64,000 nucleotides of DNA, from assembly GCA_051000815.1 (NCBI GenBank), contig JBPCNX010000060.1, positions 62,001 to 126,000 on the forward strand, in the 5' to 3' direction. The position numbers were made by a program, and so were the translations under genes. Each line of letters opens with the position of its first letter. Positions within the stretch are counted from its first letter, which is position 1. This DNA is from PSRF01 sp051000815 (GTDB taxonomy: Bacteria; Acidobacteriota; Blastocatellia; Pyrinomonadales; Pyrinomonadaceae). Positions 35,156 to 43,695 of this stretch are shown piece by piece. The notes beneath the pieces were generated by a model, which saw only the letters and a list, made by a program, of their open reading frames with translations, was not told the DNA's origin and searched no databases.

Positions 35156-35413
35156 ATGAACATCGAACTCAAAGACAGCTCTCACGGGCCGGTCTACGCG
35201 CAGATACGCGAACAAATCACAGAACAGATTCAAAGCAAAGTGCTGGCTTCCGGCGAAACCTTGCCGGCCCCGGGCGCGCTGGCGCAAAAGCTTTCGGTCG
35301 ATCGCGGAGAGGTCCAGCGCGCTTACTTCGAACTGGAACGTTCGGGCCTAGTCAGCGAACAGACGGGCAAAGATTTCCTCGGCCAGCCAAAGACGACATA
35401 TCGGGTAGCGTGA
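35156..35413 (+). CDS. GntR-family HTH-only protein
   Basis: An 85-residue winged-helix domain: GPVYAQIREQITEQIQSKVL, LPAPGALAQKLSVDRGEVQRAYFELERSGLV split over the recognition helix and wing. It lacks any effector-binding domain, like the protein at 12917-13201. It follows the SIS isomerase on the same strand by 207 bp, so it may regulate amino-sugar genes. The stop codon overlaps the left arm of heptad locus H. Confidence 0.78.
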   Translation: MNIELKDSSHGPVYAQIREQITEQIQSKVLASGETLPAPGALAQKLSVDRGEVQRAYFELERSGLVSEQTGKDFLGQPKTTYRVA

Positions 35414-35722
35414 GAGCAGTGAGCAGTGTTTGCCCGATTTATCGGGCTAGCCCGAAGGGCTGTTAGGCCAGCGCTTTTAGCGCTGGTTAAGTCGACCTCA
35501 ATCCTCTGAGCGCGCTTTAGCGCGCTTACATCACCTCGCTAAAAAGTAAAAGGGAAAGGCCGTTGAAACGGCCTCCTGAAATATTTGGTTCCCGCATAAC
35601 CAGCCGTAAAACGGCTGGCCTATCGCCCTTCGGGCTAGCCGCATAAATGCGGCATCTACTACCCACTGTTCATCACCCACTGTTCATCACCCACTGCCCT
35701 GTTCACTGCCCACTGCTCACTC
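35410..35722. repeat. Heptad repeat locus H enclosing a palindrome cluster
   Basis: The short left arm (35410-35428, GAGCAGT units) and long right arm (35658-35722, CACTGTT / CACTGCC units) are inverted. Between them lies a row of perfect palindromes: GCCCGATTTATCGGGC, AGCCCGAAGGGCT, CCAGCGCTTTTAGCGCTGG, GCGCGCTTTAGCGCGC, GGCCGTTGAAACGGCC, CCAGCCGTAAAACGGCTGG and GCCGCATAAATGCGGC. There is no gene between 35414 and 35792. Confidence 0.85.
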
Positions 35723-35792
35723 CTTCCGACTCGTGATATTCTTTTTTTCCACTCTCAAGATCAGCAAGTGTGAGAATTCGACGGGTGGGACT

Positions 35793-35877
<85 letters not shown>

Positions 35878-35881
35878 AGGA

Positions 35882-35985
35882 AGCAATCAGCAATCAGCTT
35901 TCAGCGTTCAGCCGAATAACTTGACATCCTGCGATGCTGAATGTTGATCGCTGCTTGCTAATAGCTGATTGCTGACAGCTGAAGG
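35882..35985. repeat. Heptad repeat locus I (inverted pair)
   Basis: The left arm (35882-35912) has CAATCAG / CTTTCAG units and the right arm (35934-35985) GCTGATT / GCTGACA units. The 7-bp period is clear, with more degenerate units than in locus B. It fills the gap between tRNA-Leu and tig. Confidence 0.85.
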
Positions 35986-36014
35986 CCAATCCACATAGAA
36001 GGGTTACCCGCTTA

Positions 36015-37370
36015 ATGAAAACTGAGTTAGTTGATGTATCTCCGACGCGCAAGGAGATCAAGATTGAACTTGAGCCGGAGATCGTGCGCCAGAAATTTGA
36101 CAGCATCAGCGATCGCTATGCCAAACAGGCCAGTGTCCCCGGCTTCCGTCGCGGACACGCACCCCGCTCAGTCGTGCGCACCCGCTTCAAGAGTGAAATT
36201 CGCGGCGATGTCTTGCGCGAGTTGATTCCCGATGCTGTGAACAATGCAATCGAGAAGCATGAGCTGACTGCGATCGGCGAGCCGGATGTGCACCTGGATA
36301 ATAGTGAGTCCCTGGAAAAGATTGGAGACGGCCCTATCTCTTTTCATGTTGGCGTAGAAGTTCTCCCTAAGGTTGAGTTGGGAAATTATAAAGGCATCGA
36401 GGTCGCGCGGCGCGTTCGTCCGGTGACTGACGAAGACGTCGTGCAGATGACCGACCAGCTTCGCGAAGCTTCAGCGGCGCTGCTACCGGTTGAAGATCGC
36501 GGCGCCGAAGTGGGAGATACCGTCACTGTTAGTTTCCACGGCAAGTTTTTGAATCAAGCTGAGGGCGAGCCGCAAGCTGAGGACATTAACGTTGCGGATG
36601 TGGATGTAAATCTTGGCGGCCCGGGTGTGCAAAAGGAGTTTACTGAAAACCTTCTGGGCGTTCGCGCCGACGACGAAAAGAGCTTTGTTGTTACCTATCC
36701 CGAGGATTTTTCGGCGAAAGGACTAGCCGGAAAGCAGGTCGAATACAACGCCAAAGTCACCGCGGTTCGCATTAAGGAGCTGCCCGAGATTGATGATGAA
36801 TGGGCCAGGAGTCTTGGGGATGAGTTCGATTCGGTTACTACTTTGAAAGCCAAGATTCGAGAAGATCTGGAGGGACGGGCTGGGAGCGAAGCCGACCATC
36901 GCATACGCAGCGAAGTAATGCGCCAGCTTCTTGCTGCGCATCAGTTTGAAGTGCCCCAGAGTTTTGTTGATCATCAAACCAATTACCGCATGGAGAGCGT
37001 TGTGCGGGAGATGATCGGGAAAGGCGTGGATCCGCGAAGCCAGGAGCTGAACTGGGAGGGCGCGCGCGAGGAACTAAAGGCACAAGCTGAAGCTGACGTG
37101 CGCGGATCGATGTTGCTTGAACAGATCGCTGAAGCAGAACAGATCAATGTCTCCGAGCAGGAGATCGAAGCGGAGATCGAGGCGATTGCACAAACTTCGC
37201 GTCAACCAAAAGAGCAAGTGCGAGCTACCTTGACAAAGGATGGGGGCGAACGTAGCATCGCGCACAGATTGCGCAACCGTAAAGTGCTCGATCTTTTAAT
37301 TGAAAATGCAAAAGTAACTGACGAAGAGTGGAAGGATGAAACTTCGCAGACAAAAGACAGTAGTCTGTAG
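36015..37370 (+). CDS. tig: Trigger factor
   Basis: A 451-residue ribosome-associated chaperone and peptidyl-prolyl isomerase. The N-terminal ribosome-binding domain has the signature VPGFRRGHAPRSVV. It is followed by the FKBP-type domain (DRGAEVGDTVTVSFHGKF, about 155-240) and the helical C-terminal chaperone domain. It captures nascent chains at the exit tunnel. It heads the conserved tig-clpP-clpX-lon cluster. The last codons (KDSSL, stop) are formed by the left heptad arm of locus J, so the natural C-terminus may have been modified. Confidence 0.94.
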   Translation: MKTELVDVSPTRKEIKIELEPEIVRQKFDSISDRYAKQASVPGFRRGHAPRSVVRTRFKSEIRGDVLRELIPDAVNNAIEKHELTAIGEPDVHLDNSESLEKIGDGPISFHVGVEVLPKVELGNYKGIEVARRVRPVTDEDVVQMTDQLREASAALLPVEDRGAEVGDTVTVSFHGKFLNQAEGEPQAEDINVADVDVNLGGPGVQKEFTENLLGVRADDEKSFVVTYPEDFSAKGLAGKQVEYNAKVTAVRIKELPEIDDEWARSLGDEFDSVTTLKAKIREDLEGRAGSEADHRIRSEVMRQLLAAHQFEVPQSFVDHQTNYRMESVVREMIGKGVDPRSQELNWEGAREELKAQAEADVRGSMLLEQIAEAEQINVSEQEIEAEIEAIAQTSRQPKEQVRATLTKDGGERSIAHRLRNRKVLDLLIENAKVTDEEWKDETSQTKDSSL

Positions 37371-37478
37371 TCAGTAGTGGGCGGCAATCGCGAAACCCGC
37401 AATCAGAAACTAACAAGAAAAAAGTCTACCACCGTCACCGTTCTATTTTCTGACTACTGACTGCTGACTACTGTCTAC
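37355..37478. repeat. Heptad repeat locus J (inverted pair)
   Basis: The left arm (37355-37380, GTAGTCT / GTAGTCA units) overlaps the 3' end of tig, and the right arm (37448-37478) has CTGACTA / CTGACTG units. It separates tig from clpP. Confidence 0.86.
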
Positions 37479-37507
37479 ATTTTCCCGCTGAAAGGTTTAC
37501 TGAACAT

Positions 37508-38092
37508 ATGGCCCTTGTCCCAATGGTCGTCGAGCAAACGTCGCGTGGTGAACGCGCCTTCGATATTTTCTCGCGACTGCTAAAAGACAACATCATCTTT
37601 CTGGGAACACCCATCGACGATCAAATCGCCAACCTGATCGTTGCGCAACTCCTCTTTTTAGAAGCGGAAGACCCGGAAAAAGACATCAACGTCTACATTA
37701 ATTCACCAGGTGGCTCGATCACTGCGGGTATGGCAATTTACGATACCATGCAGTTTATTCGCCCCGACGTCACCACGATTTGTGTCGGCCAATGCGCTTC
37801 CATGGGGGCGCTGTTATTAGCCGCCGGCGCCAAAGGCAAACGTTTTGCCCTCCCCAACTCGCGCATTCTGATTCACCAGCCCTCGGGGGGTTCCCAGGGT
37901 CAGGCAACAGATATTCGGATCCAGGCCGAAGAGATTCTGCGTATGCGGGAGTTAACCTCCCAAATTCTCGCCAAACACACCGGGCAGTCCTATGAAACCG
38001 TCGAACGCGATGTCGAGCGCGATAAAATAATGTCTGCCATGCAAGCCAAGGAATATGGTTTAATAGATGAGGTGATCGCGCACCGAGAGTAG
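37508..38092 (+). CDS. clpP: ATP-dependent Clp protease proteolytic subunit
   Basis: A 194-residue serine protease. The catalytic triad is Ser98 (GQCASMGA), His123 (ILIHQPSGG) and Asp172 (RDKIMSA). The N-terminal VVEQTSRGERAFDIFSRLL loop and the GTPIDDQIANLI motif are standard. It forms the tetradecameric barrel that works with ClpX (38370) or ClpA/C. Start ATG at 37508. The next gene encodes a lone ClpX-type zinc finger. Confidence 0.97.
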   Translation: MALVPMVVEQTSRGERAFDIFSRLLKDNIIFLGTPIDDQIANLIVAQLLFLEAEDPEKDINVYINSPGGSITAGMAIYDTMQFIRPDVTTICVGQCASMGALLLAAGAKGKRFALPNSRILIHQPSGGSQGQATDIRIQAEEILRMRELTSQILAKHTGQSYETVERDVERDKIMSAMQAKEYGLIDEVIAHRE

Positions 38093-38116
38093 CGCGCCCT
38101 TGTTGGAGAAACGCCC

Positions 38117-38338
38117 GTGATTGCCAGAATGAAAGCCAAAGGGTTTCGCTGTTCGTTCTGTGATAGAGCGCAGGGCGAGGTGGCAAAGATCATGACGGGC
38201 ACGCCGCAGCGCATGGCCGGCGTCCCGCGCCGGATGATAGGAAAGAGTGCATTCATCTGTGACGAATGCGTTCGCCGTTACTACCAGATGGTCACCGGCG
38301 CAGAGGTTTCACAAGCGCCCGTGGTTGCTCCGAAGTAG
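38117..38338 (+). CDS. Stand-alone ClpX-type zinc-binding domain protein
   Basis: A 73-residue protein carrying only a zinc finger like the ClpX N-terminal domain: Cys12, Cys15 (RCSFCDRAQGEV) and Cys48, Cys51 (FICDECVRRYY). In the neighbouring ClpX the cysteine pairs are separated by 18 residues; here by 32, because of a basic insertion (TPQRMAGVPRRMIGK). There is no AAA+ domain and no frame remnant of one. The ClpX zinc domain dimerises and binds substrates and adaptors, so this protein could be an adaptor or competitor for ClpX. GTG at 38117 with GGAGAAA upstream; it lies between clpP and clpX with short gaps, hence co-expressed. Confidence 0.85.
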   Translation: MIARMKAKGFRCSFCDRAQGEVAKIMTGTPQRMAGVPRRMIGKSAFICDECVRRYYQMVTGAEVSQAPVVAPK

Positions 38339-38369
38339 CACTGATTTCTGAAGGAGTTTTCCCTCCAAT

Positions 38370-39614
38370 ATGGTAAGACGAACCGACGATACGTTGCGCT
38401 GTTCGTTCTGCGGGAAATCGCAGAACGAAGTTAAGAAACTCATTGCCGGCCCCACCGTCTACATCTGCAATGAATGTATCGACATCTGCAACGAGATCAT
38501 CACTGACGATCAGCAAGCCGAATCCGTAGCAACCCGGCCGCCGCTTCCGAAGCCTGGTGAGATCAAAAACTTTCTCGATGAGTATGTAATCGGCCAGGAT
38601 GAAACTAAGAAACGTCTGGCCGTCGCTGTCTATCAGCACTACAAACGAATCGAACTCGGTCGCCGCCGCACGGAAGTCGAGATTCAAAAGGCGAACATTC
38701 TGCTGATTGGCCCGACGGGAACCGGCAAGACCCTTCTGGCGCAAACCCTGGCGCGTCTCTTGAGCGTTCCGTTTACGATCGTCGACGCCACGACCCTGAC
38801 CGAAGCGGGCTACGTCGGTGAGGACGTTGAGAACATCATTCTGAAACTGTTGCAGGCTGCTAATGGTGACGTCGAACGCGCGCAACAGGGCATCATCTAC
38901 ATTGATGAAGTAGACAAGATTTGCCGCAAAGACGAGAACCCGTCGATTACCCGGGATGTCTCGGGCGAAGGCGTGCAGCAGGCGCTGCTAAAGATCCTCG
39001 AAGGAACAGTTGCCAACGTGCCGCCCCAGGGTGGTCGGAAACATCCCCACCAGGAATTTTTTCCGATCGATACCACAAATATTCTCTTCCTGTGCGGCGG
39101 CGCCTTTGTCGGGCTCGAGAAAGTGATCGAGCGGCGGCTGCGGAACAAGTCGCTCGGCTTCCAGGCCGAAGTTAAGAGTGGTTCGCACCGTCATGCCGAG
39201 GCCCTCGCCCAAGTGCAGCCTGAAGACTTGATTCGCTTCGGCTTGATTCCGGAGTTCGTCGGCCGGCTGCCGGTTTGTGGCGTGCTGCATGAGCTGGATG
39301 AGGGCGCGCTCATCAAGATTCTCACCGAACCAAAGAACGCCCTGGTGAAGCAGTATCAGAAGAAGTTTGATTTCGATAATGTGAAATTGAAGTTCACAGA
39401 GGATGCGCTCAAATCCGTTGCCAAGCAGGCGGTTGAAAGAAAGGTTGGGGCCCGCGGCTTGATGATGATTCTGGAAGAGTTACTACTCGATGCAATGTAC
39501 ACGCTACCTTCCCAGAAACGCATTAAAGAATTCGTCATTACGAGTGAAATGGTAGAAAGGCGCCGAGCTGTTCCTGGTGAAGGACTTTCGGGTGTTGATG
39601 GCGCTGCGGCGTAG
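38370..39614 (+). CDS. clpX: ATP-dependent Clp protease ATP-binding subunit
   Basis: A 414-residue AAA+ unfoldase. The N-terminal C4 zinc domain (Cys11, Cys14, Cys33, Cys36) is followed by Walker A GPTGTGKT (114-121), Walker B IIYIDEVDK (Asp179 region), the substrate-gripping pore loop GYVGEDVE and the sensor/arginine region IGFG-type replaced here by RFGLIPEFVGRLP. It delivers unfolded substrates to ClpP. Short distance to the zinc-finger gene (31 bp) supports one operon with clpP. Confidence 0.97.
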   Translation: MVRRTDDTLRCSFCGKSQNEVKKLIAGPTVYICNECIDICNEIITDDQQAESVATRPPLPKPGEIKNFLDEYVIGQDETKKRLAVAVYQHYKRIELGRRRTEVEIQKANILLIGPTGTGKTLLAQTLARLLSVPFTIVDATTLTEAGYVGEDVENIILKLLQAANGDVERAQQGIIYIDEVDKICRKDENPSITRDVSGEGVQQALLKILEGTVANVPPQGGRKHPHQEFFPIDTTNILFLCGGAFVGLEKVIERRLRNKSLGFQAEVKSGSHRHAEALAQVQPEDLIRFGLIPEFVGRLPVCGVLHELDEGALIKILTEPKNALVKQYQKKFDFDNVKLKFTEDALKSVAKQAVERKVGARGLMMILEELLLDAMYTLPSQKRIKEFVITSEMVERRRAVPGEGLSGVDGAAA

Positions 39615-39676
39615 CGCAGGGCGTATTTAAAGGTTAGTAGCGCGACCGCGCGAAATGATTTACAATCAGGTTGACT

Positions 39677-39712
39677 TAAGGGGCGAGACGGCAATTGAGC
39701 GGCTCGCCCTTA
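39677..39712 (+). promoter_or_regulatory. Hairpin upstream of lon
   Basis: TAAGGGGCGAG (39677-39687) pairs with CTCGCCCTTA (39703-39712) with one bulge. There is no T-run directly after, so it may be a leader or terminator-like structure between clpX and lon. It is not the CIRCE heat-shock operator. Confidence 0.45.
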
Positions 39713-39745
39713 ATGCATAGGCGCAAAAGAGGCTTTACCAAGAAC

Positions 39746-42172
39746 ATGGAAGAATACTCAGATCATTCTCCGGCAGATGTCGCCTGGTACCCAATGGTGC
39801 CGATTCGCGATGTCGTGATTTTCCCGTTCACTAAGGTGGCTTTCAAGATCGGCCGTTCCGGTTCGGTGCGGGCTCTGGAGCAGGCGCTTGCCGCGGATCG
39901 AACAATATATCTGGCAACTCAGCATGACGCGACGGTTGATGAGCCGGCGCCGGAGCAAATTTACGGAGTGGGGACACTAGGACGCATCCTCCAGTCCCAA
40001 AAGCAGGAGAACGGTCAGATCAAAGTTGTGGTTGAAGGACGGGAGCGGGCCACCACTGTGCGCGTTGAGAACACGGACGGCGCCTTCATGGCGCTTGTGC
40101 GACGGGCCCCGATTGTCAACGAAGAAGGCACGCGCCTCGATGCCCTGATTCAAAAAATTGGCCAGTTGGTAGAGCAGCATCTGCGGCTTGCTCCCGACAC
40201 TCAAACCGATGCGCTGCAGACGGCGCTGCGCAACCAGGATCCTTCGCACCTGGCGGACGCGCTGGCTTCGCAGTTGCGCATTTCGGTCGAGGACAAGCAG
40301 GGACTTCTGGAACTGTTCTCCGCCCAAGCGCGCCTGCAGCGGCTGATCGAACTGCTGGAGATGGAAATTGAGAAACGCCAGCTCGACCGGACGATTCAAA
40401 CGCGCGTCAAGCGGCAAATGGAGAAAGCGCAAAAAGAGTATTACCTGAATGAACAGATCAAGGCCATCCATAAAGAACTCGGACGTAAAGATGAAAAGGC
40501 CGAGCTTGAAGATCTGAAAAAGAAGATTGAAGAAGCAGGCATGACGGACGAGGCCAAGGAAAAGGCGATGCAGGAGTTGCACCGTCTTGAAGCTATGCCT
40601 CCAATGTCGGCCGAAGGCACTGTCTCACGAACCTATATCGACTGGCTGGTTAGCGTACCGTGGAAACAGAAGAGCAAGGAGATTAAGGATCTTTCTAAGG
40701 CTGAGGATGTACTTCACGAAGACCACTACGGCCTGGAGAAGATCAAAGAACGCATACTCGAGTACCTCGCTGTACGACAGCTGGTCAAAAACCCGAAGGG
40801 TTCGATCCTGTGCTTCGTCGGTCCGCCGGGAGTAGGCAAAACCAGCCTTGGCAAATCGATTGCCCGGGCGACTGGCCGTAAGTTTGTGCGACTGTCACTG
40901 GGTGGAGTTCGCGACGAAGCCGAGATCCGGGGTCACCGGCGTACCTACATTGGCGCCCTTCCGGGACAGATTATTCAAATGATGAAGAAGGCCGGGACGA
41001 TTAATCCGGTGTTGCTGCTCGATGAGGTCGATAAACTTGGTGCGGATTTTCGCGGTGACCCGAGTGCGGCGTTGCTCGAAGTTCTCGATCCGGAACAGAA
41101 CCATACCTTTCAAGATCATTACCTGGATGTCGAGTACGATCTCTCTAAAGTCTTCTTTATCGCTACTTCGAATGTGCTGCACACAATTCCACCGGCGCTT
41201 CAGGATCGTCTGGAAATCCTGCGGCTGTCAGGCTACACCGAACGAGAAAAGCTGGAGATTGCCAAGCGACATCTGGTAACGAAACAAGCCGAAGCAAATG
41301 GTCTGAAGCCCGAACAGTTTGAGTTTTCCGATGAAAGCCTGTTGGAGATTATTCGCTTTTACACGCGCGAAGCCGGCGTTCGCAACCTGGAGCGCGAGAT
41401 CGGGTCGTGTTGCCGCAAACTGGCGCGAAAGTTTGTCAGTGAAAATGTTGCGGAAGGCTTTAAGGTAGTCCTTGACGCTGCCCGGGTGCGCGAAATGCTC
41501 GGACCCATCAAGTTTCGCCAGCAGACTGTGGCGGCTGAGAGCGAGGTCGGACTGGCGACTGGACTGGCGTGGACTGAAATCGGCGGCGAAGTGCTTCAGA
41601 TTGAAGCAACTCTAACCAAAGGCCGCGGTGGCGTGCAGCTCACGGGCAAGCTGGGGGATGTCATGCAGGAGTCAGCACAGGCGGCGCTTACGTGTATTAA
41701 GTCTCGCGCGGAACGCCTGGGAATGAGTCTCGATTTCATCCGTAAGCGAGATCTGCATATTCATATCCCTGAAGGCGCTATTCCCAAGGATGGCCCCTCC
41801 GCCGGAATCACAATGGCGACCGCGATGGCGTCAGCGCTAACGCGCGCGGCTGTAAGAAAGAATGTGGCAATGACGGGTGAAATTACTCTTCGCGGTCGAG
41901 TGCTTCCTATTGGTGGTGTAAAGGAGAAGCTCCTTGCCGCTCATCGACTCGGAATCGATACCATCATCATGCCTAAGGAGAATGAGAAGGATCTGCCTGA
42001 CGTTCCGGAAGAGGTTCGCAACGCGCTCTGCATCAATCTCGTAGAAACGATTGATGAGGTGTTGGCGCTTGCGCTCGAGGACGTGTGCCCGACTGAGCCG
42101 GCTGCTGATGAATCGAAGGCGCCACCACTCTGGACAACCGAGCCGCCGGCACAAGGAATTCAGACAAGCTAA
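39746..42172 (+). CDS. lon: ATP-dependent protease Lon
   Basis: An 808-residue LonA protease. The N-terminal substrate-binding domain begins YPMVPIRDVVIFPF, a coiled-coil region follows (KRQMEKAQKEYYLNEQIKAI), then the AAA+ domain with GPPGVGKT (359-366). The C-terminal Ser-Lys dyad is Ser685 (KDGPSAGITM) and Lys728 (GGVKEK). It degrades damaged and regulatory proteins in the cytoplasm. The start at 39746 is chosen because the residues before it (MSGSPLMHRRKRGFTKN) are atypical; the ribosome site is weak for both. Confidence 0.95.
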   Translation: MEEYSDHSPADVAWYPMVPIRDVVIFPFTKVAFKIGRSGSVRALEQALAADRTIYLATQHDATVDEPAPEQIYGVGTLGRILQSQKQENGQIKVVVEGRERATTVRVENTDGAFMALVRRAPIVNEEGTRLDALIQKIGQLVEQHLRLAPDTQTDALQTALRNQDPSHLADALASQLRISVEDKQGLLELFSAQARLQRLIELLEMEIEKRQLDRTIQTRVKRQMEKAQKEYYLNEQIKAIHKELGRKDEKAELEDLKKKIEEAGMTDEAKEKAMQELHRLEAMPPMSAEGTVSRTYIDWLVSVPWKQKSKEIKDLSKAEDVLHEDHYGLEKIKERILEYLAVRQLVKNPKGSILCFVGPPGVGKTSLGKSIARATGRKFVRLSLGGVRDEAEIRGHRRTYIGALPGQIIQMMKKAGTINPVLLLDEVDKLGADFRGDPSAALLEVLDPEQNHTFQDHYLDVEYDLSKVFFIATSNVLHTIPPALQDRLEILRLSGYTEREKLEIAKRHLVTKQAEANGLKPEQFEFSDESLLEIIRFYTREAGVRNLEREIGSCCRKLARKFVSENVAEGFKVVLDAARVREMLGPIKFRQQTVAAESEVGLATGLAWTEIGGEVLQIEATLTKGRGGVQLTGKLGDVMQESAQAALTCIKSRAERLGMSLDFIRKRDLHIHIPEGAIPKDGPSAGITMATAMASALTRAAVRKNVAMTGEITLRGRVLPIGGVKEKLLAAHRLGIDTIIMPKENEKDLPDVPEEVRNALCINLVETIDEVLALALEDVCPTEPAADESKAPPLWTTEPPAQGIQTS

Positions 42173-42314
42173 TCAAATTTCAGCGCCGCTTACTTCAGTG
42201 GGTATCTGTTAGCGACTTTCAGGGAAAGCCGCGAGTACAGAGCCTTGTTTCGCATTTCACTTGTCAGGTTCACGACCTGCCCTTCTTACTTCAAAATCCC
42301 AGGAGTTTTTCAAA

Positions 42315-42773
42315 ATGAGCAAACAACATGATGCCGATTTGATTCTCAAGCTCTATGAACTCAGACGCGAGCCTGTGATGCGCGAGGCACGCAACTGGTT
42401 CTTTACCTTCAACCCGCAGAACACGCAGGATTTTATCGACGTTCTCACCAGCGAAAAGAGTGGTTACTACCGGATGGTCGTCTCCTACTGGGATATGGCC
42501 GCATCGCTTGTTAACAACGGCGCGATTGATCCTCAGATGTTCAACGATGCCAACGGCGAACATTTGTTTGTGTATTCCAAGATTGAGCCATTTTTGGCTG
42601 ATCTGAGACGTGAGTCTGGCAATCCCGATTTCCTCGCCCACCTCGAGAGGGTCGTTAAGCAAGTACCAAACGTAGAAGAGAAGATCGTGGCATTGCGCAC
42701 GCGCATCGATAAGCTCTTCGAAATCTGGCAGCAGAAAACGGCACAGGCTAAAGCAGCAGCGGCTGAAGCGTAG
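42315..42773 (+). CDS. Conserved helical protein of unknown function
   Basis: A 152-residue soluble protein, mostly helical: MSKQHDADLILKLYELRREP, then VMREARNWFFTFNPQNTQDF and a C-terminal coiled-coil-like helix (VVKQVPNVEEKIVALRTRID) with an Ala/Lys tail. ATG at 42315 follows AGGAG (42301-42305). It lies between lon and engB on the same strand. No named domain is recognised with confidence, though the body resembles short DUF4760-like proteins. Confidence 0.68.
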   Translation: MSKQHDADLILKLYELRREPVMREARNWFFTFNPQNTQDFIDVLTSEKSGYYRMVVSYWDMAASLVNNGAIDPQMFNDANGEHLFVYSKIEPFLADLRRESGNPDFLAHLERVVKQVPNVEEKIVALRTRIDKLFEIWQQKTAQAKAAAAEA

Positions 42774-42812
42774 GCTTGCCCGCCAGTCGGTGAGAAATCT
42801 CACGGGCAACCA

Positions 42813-43394
42813 ATGAAGGTTACGAGCACGGAGTTCATCAAGAGCGCGTTCCAGGAGGTCGATTGGCCGCTCGATCCGAGATCCGAAATCGCCTTTATGG
42901 GCCGTTCGAATGTGGGCAAATCGAGTTTGATTAACTCCCTGCTGCGAACTCATGGTTTGGCTCGCATCTCTTCCACGCCGGGCAGGACCCAGTCGCTAAA
43001 CTTTTTTTTAATTAACGGTCAGTTTGGCTTTGTCGATCTGCCTGGCTTCGGTTATGCGCGCGTGCCAAAGGTTATTAAATCCGGCTGGGGTGAGATGGTC
43101 ACAAGCTACCTTGCCAAGCGCAGTCAGCTTATGCTATCAATTCACATCGTCGACTCGCGCCACGAACCCACAAAACTGGATTTGCAGCTTCACGACTGGC
43201 TTAAGCACACCGCTAAGCCACGATTAATTGTTGCCACAAAATCCGATAAGCTTTCTAACAACGAGTTGCGGGAGAGCATGGGTCGCGCCAAACGCGTGTT
43301 CGAAGGAGATAGCGTAATAGCTTACTCAGCGCGCACCGGACGCGGACGCGACGAGGTTTGGCGAGCAATCGAAAACGCGTTAACTCTTTCTTAA
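42813..43394 (+). CDS. engB: Ribosome-biogenesis GTPase EngB/YsxC
   Basis: A 193-residue TrmE-Era-EngA-EngB-type GTPase. G1 GRSNVGKSSLIN (about residue 30), G2 STPGRTQ, G3 DLPGFGYARV and G4 TKSDKLS are all present. EngB assists late assembly of the large ribosomal subunit. A location close to lon is common in many bacteria. Start ATG at 42813. Confidence 0.94.
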   Translation: MKVTSTEFIKSAFQEVDWPLDPRSEIAFMGRSNVGKSSLINSLLRTHGLARISSTPGRTQSLNFFLINGQFGFVDLPGFGYARVPKVIKSGWGEMVTSYLAKRSQLMLSIHIVDSRHEPTKLDLQLHDWLKHTAKPRLIVATKSDKLSNNELRESMGRAKRVFEGDSVIAYSARTGRGRDEVWRAIENALTLS

Positions 43395-43695
43395 TTTTGT
43401 TTCGAATGGTTTCATTGACGACCAAGGTCGTGGATGATGTTACGGAATCTGGTAGAAACGCCCGACAAAAAGAATTCTCAACTGCCCCTTTTTGGTCAAC
43501 CTTAGTCTAACTTTAGGCCACGCGCGGAGGGCTACTTCGCATCCAAGCGAATGCCAGGAAAACATCCGCTCTAAATCGAAATTCACAGCAGTCATCACTA
43601 AGAAGGAGCAATCCCGCTCGCGAATTATTGTGGCGCTTGCTGCGTTCCAATAAATTAGAGCCAATTATTTACCGTTTATTCAATAGAGAAGAATC
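43395..43695. other. Gene-free stretch upstream of rho
   Basis: About 300 bp with no ORF, heptad array or strong palindrome. rho mRNA often carries a long autoregulated leader; nothing specific can be shown here. Confidence 0.4.

Noticed and set aside
39677..39712. CIRCE (HrcA) operator upstream of lon
   Set aside because: The inverted repeat does not match TTAGCACTC-N9-GAGTGCTAA.
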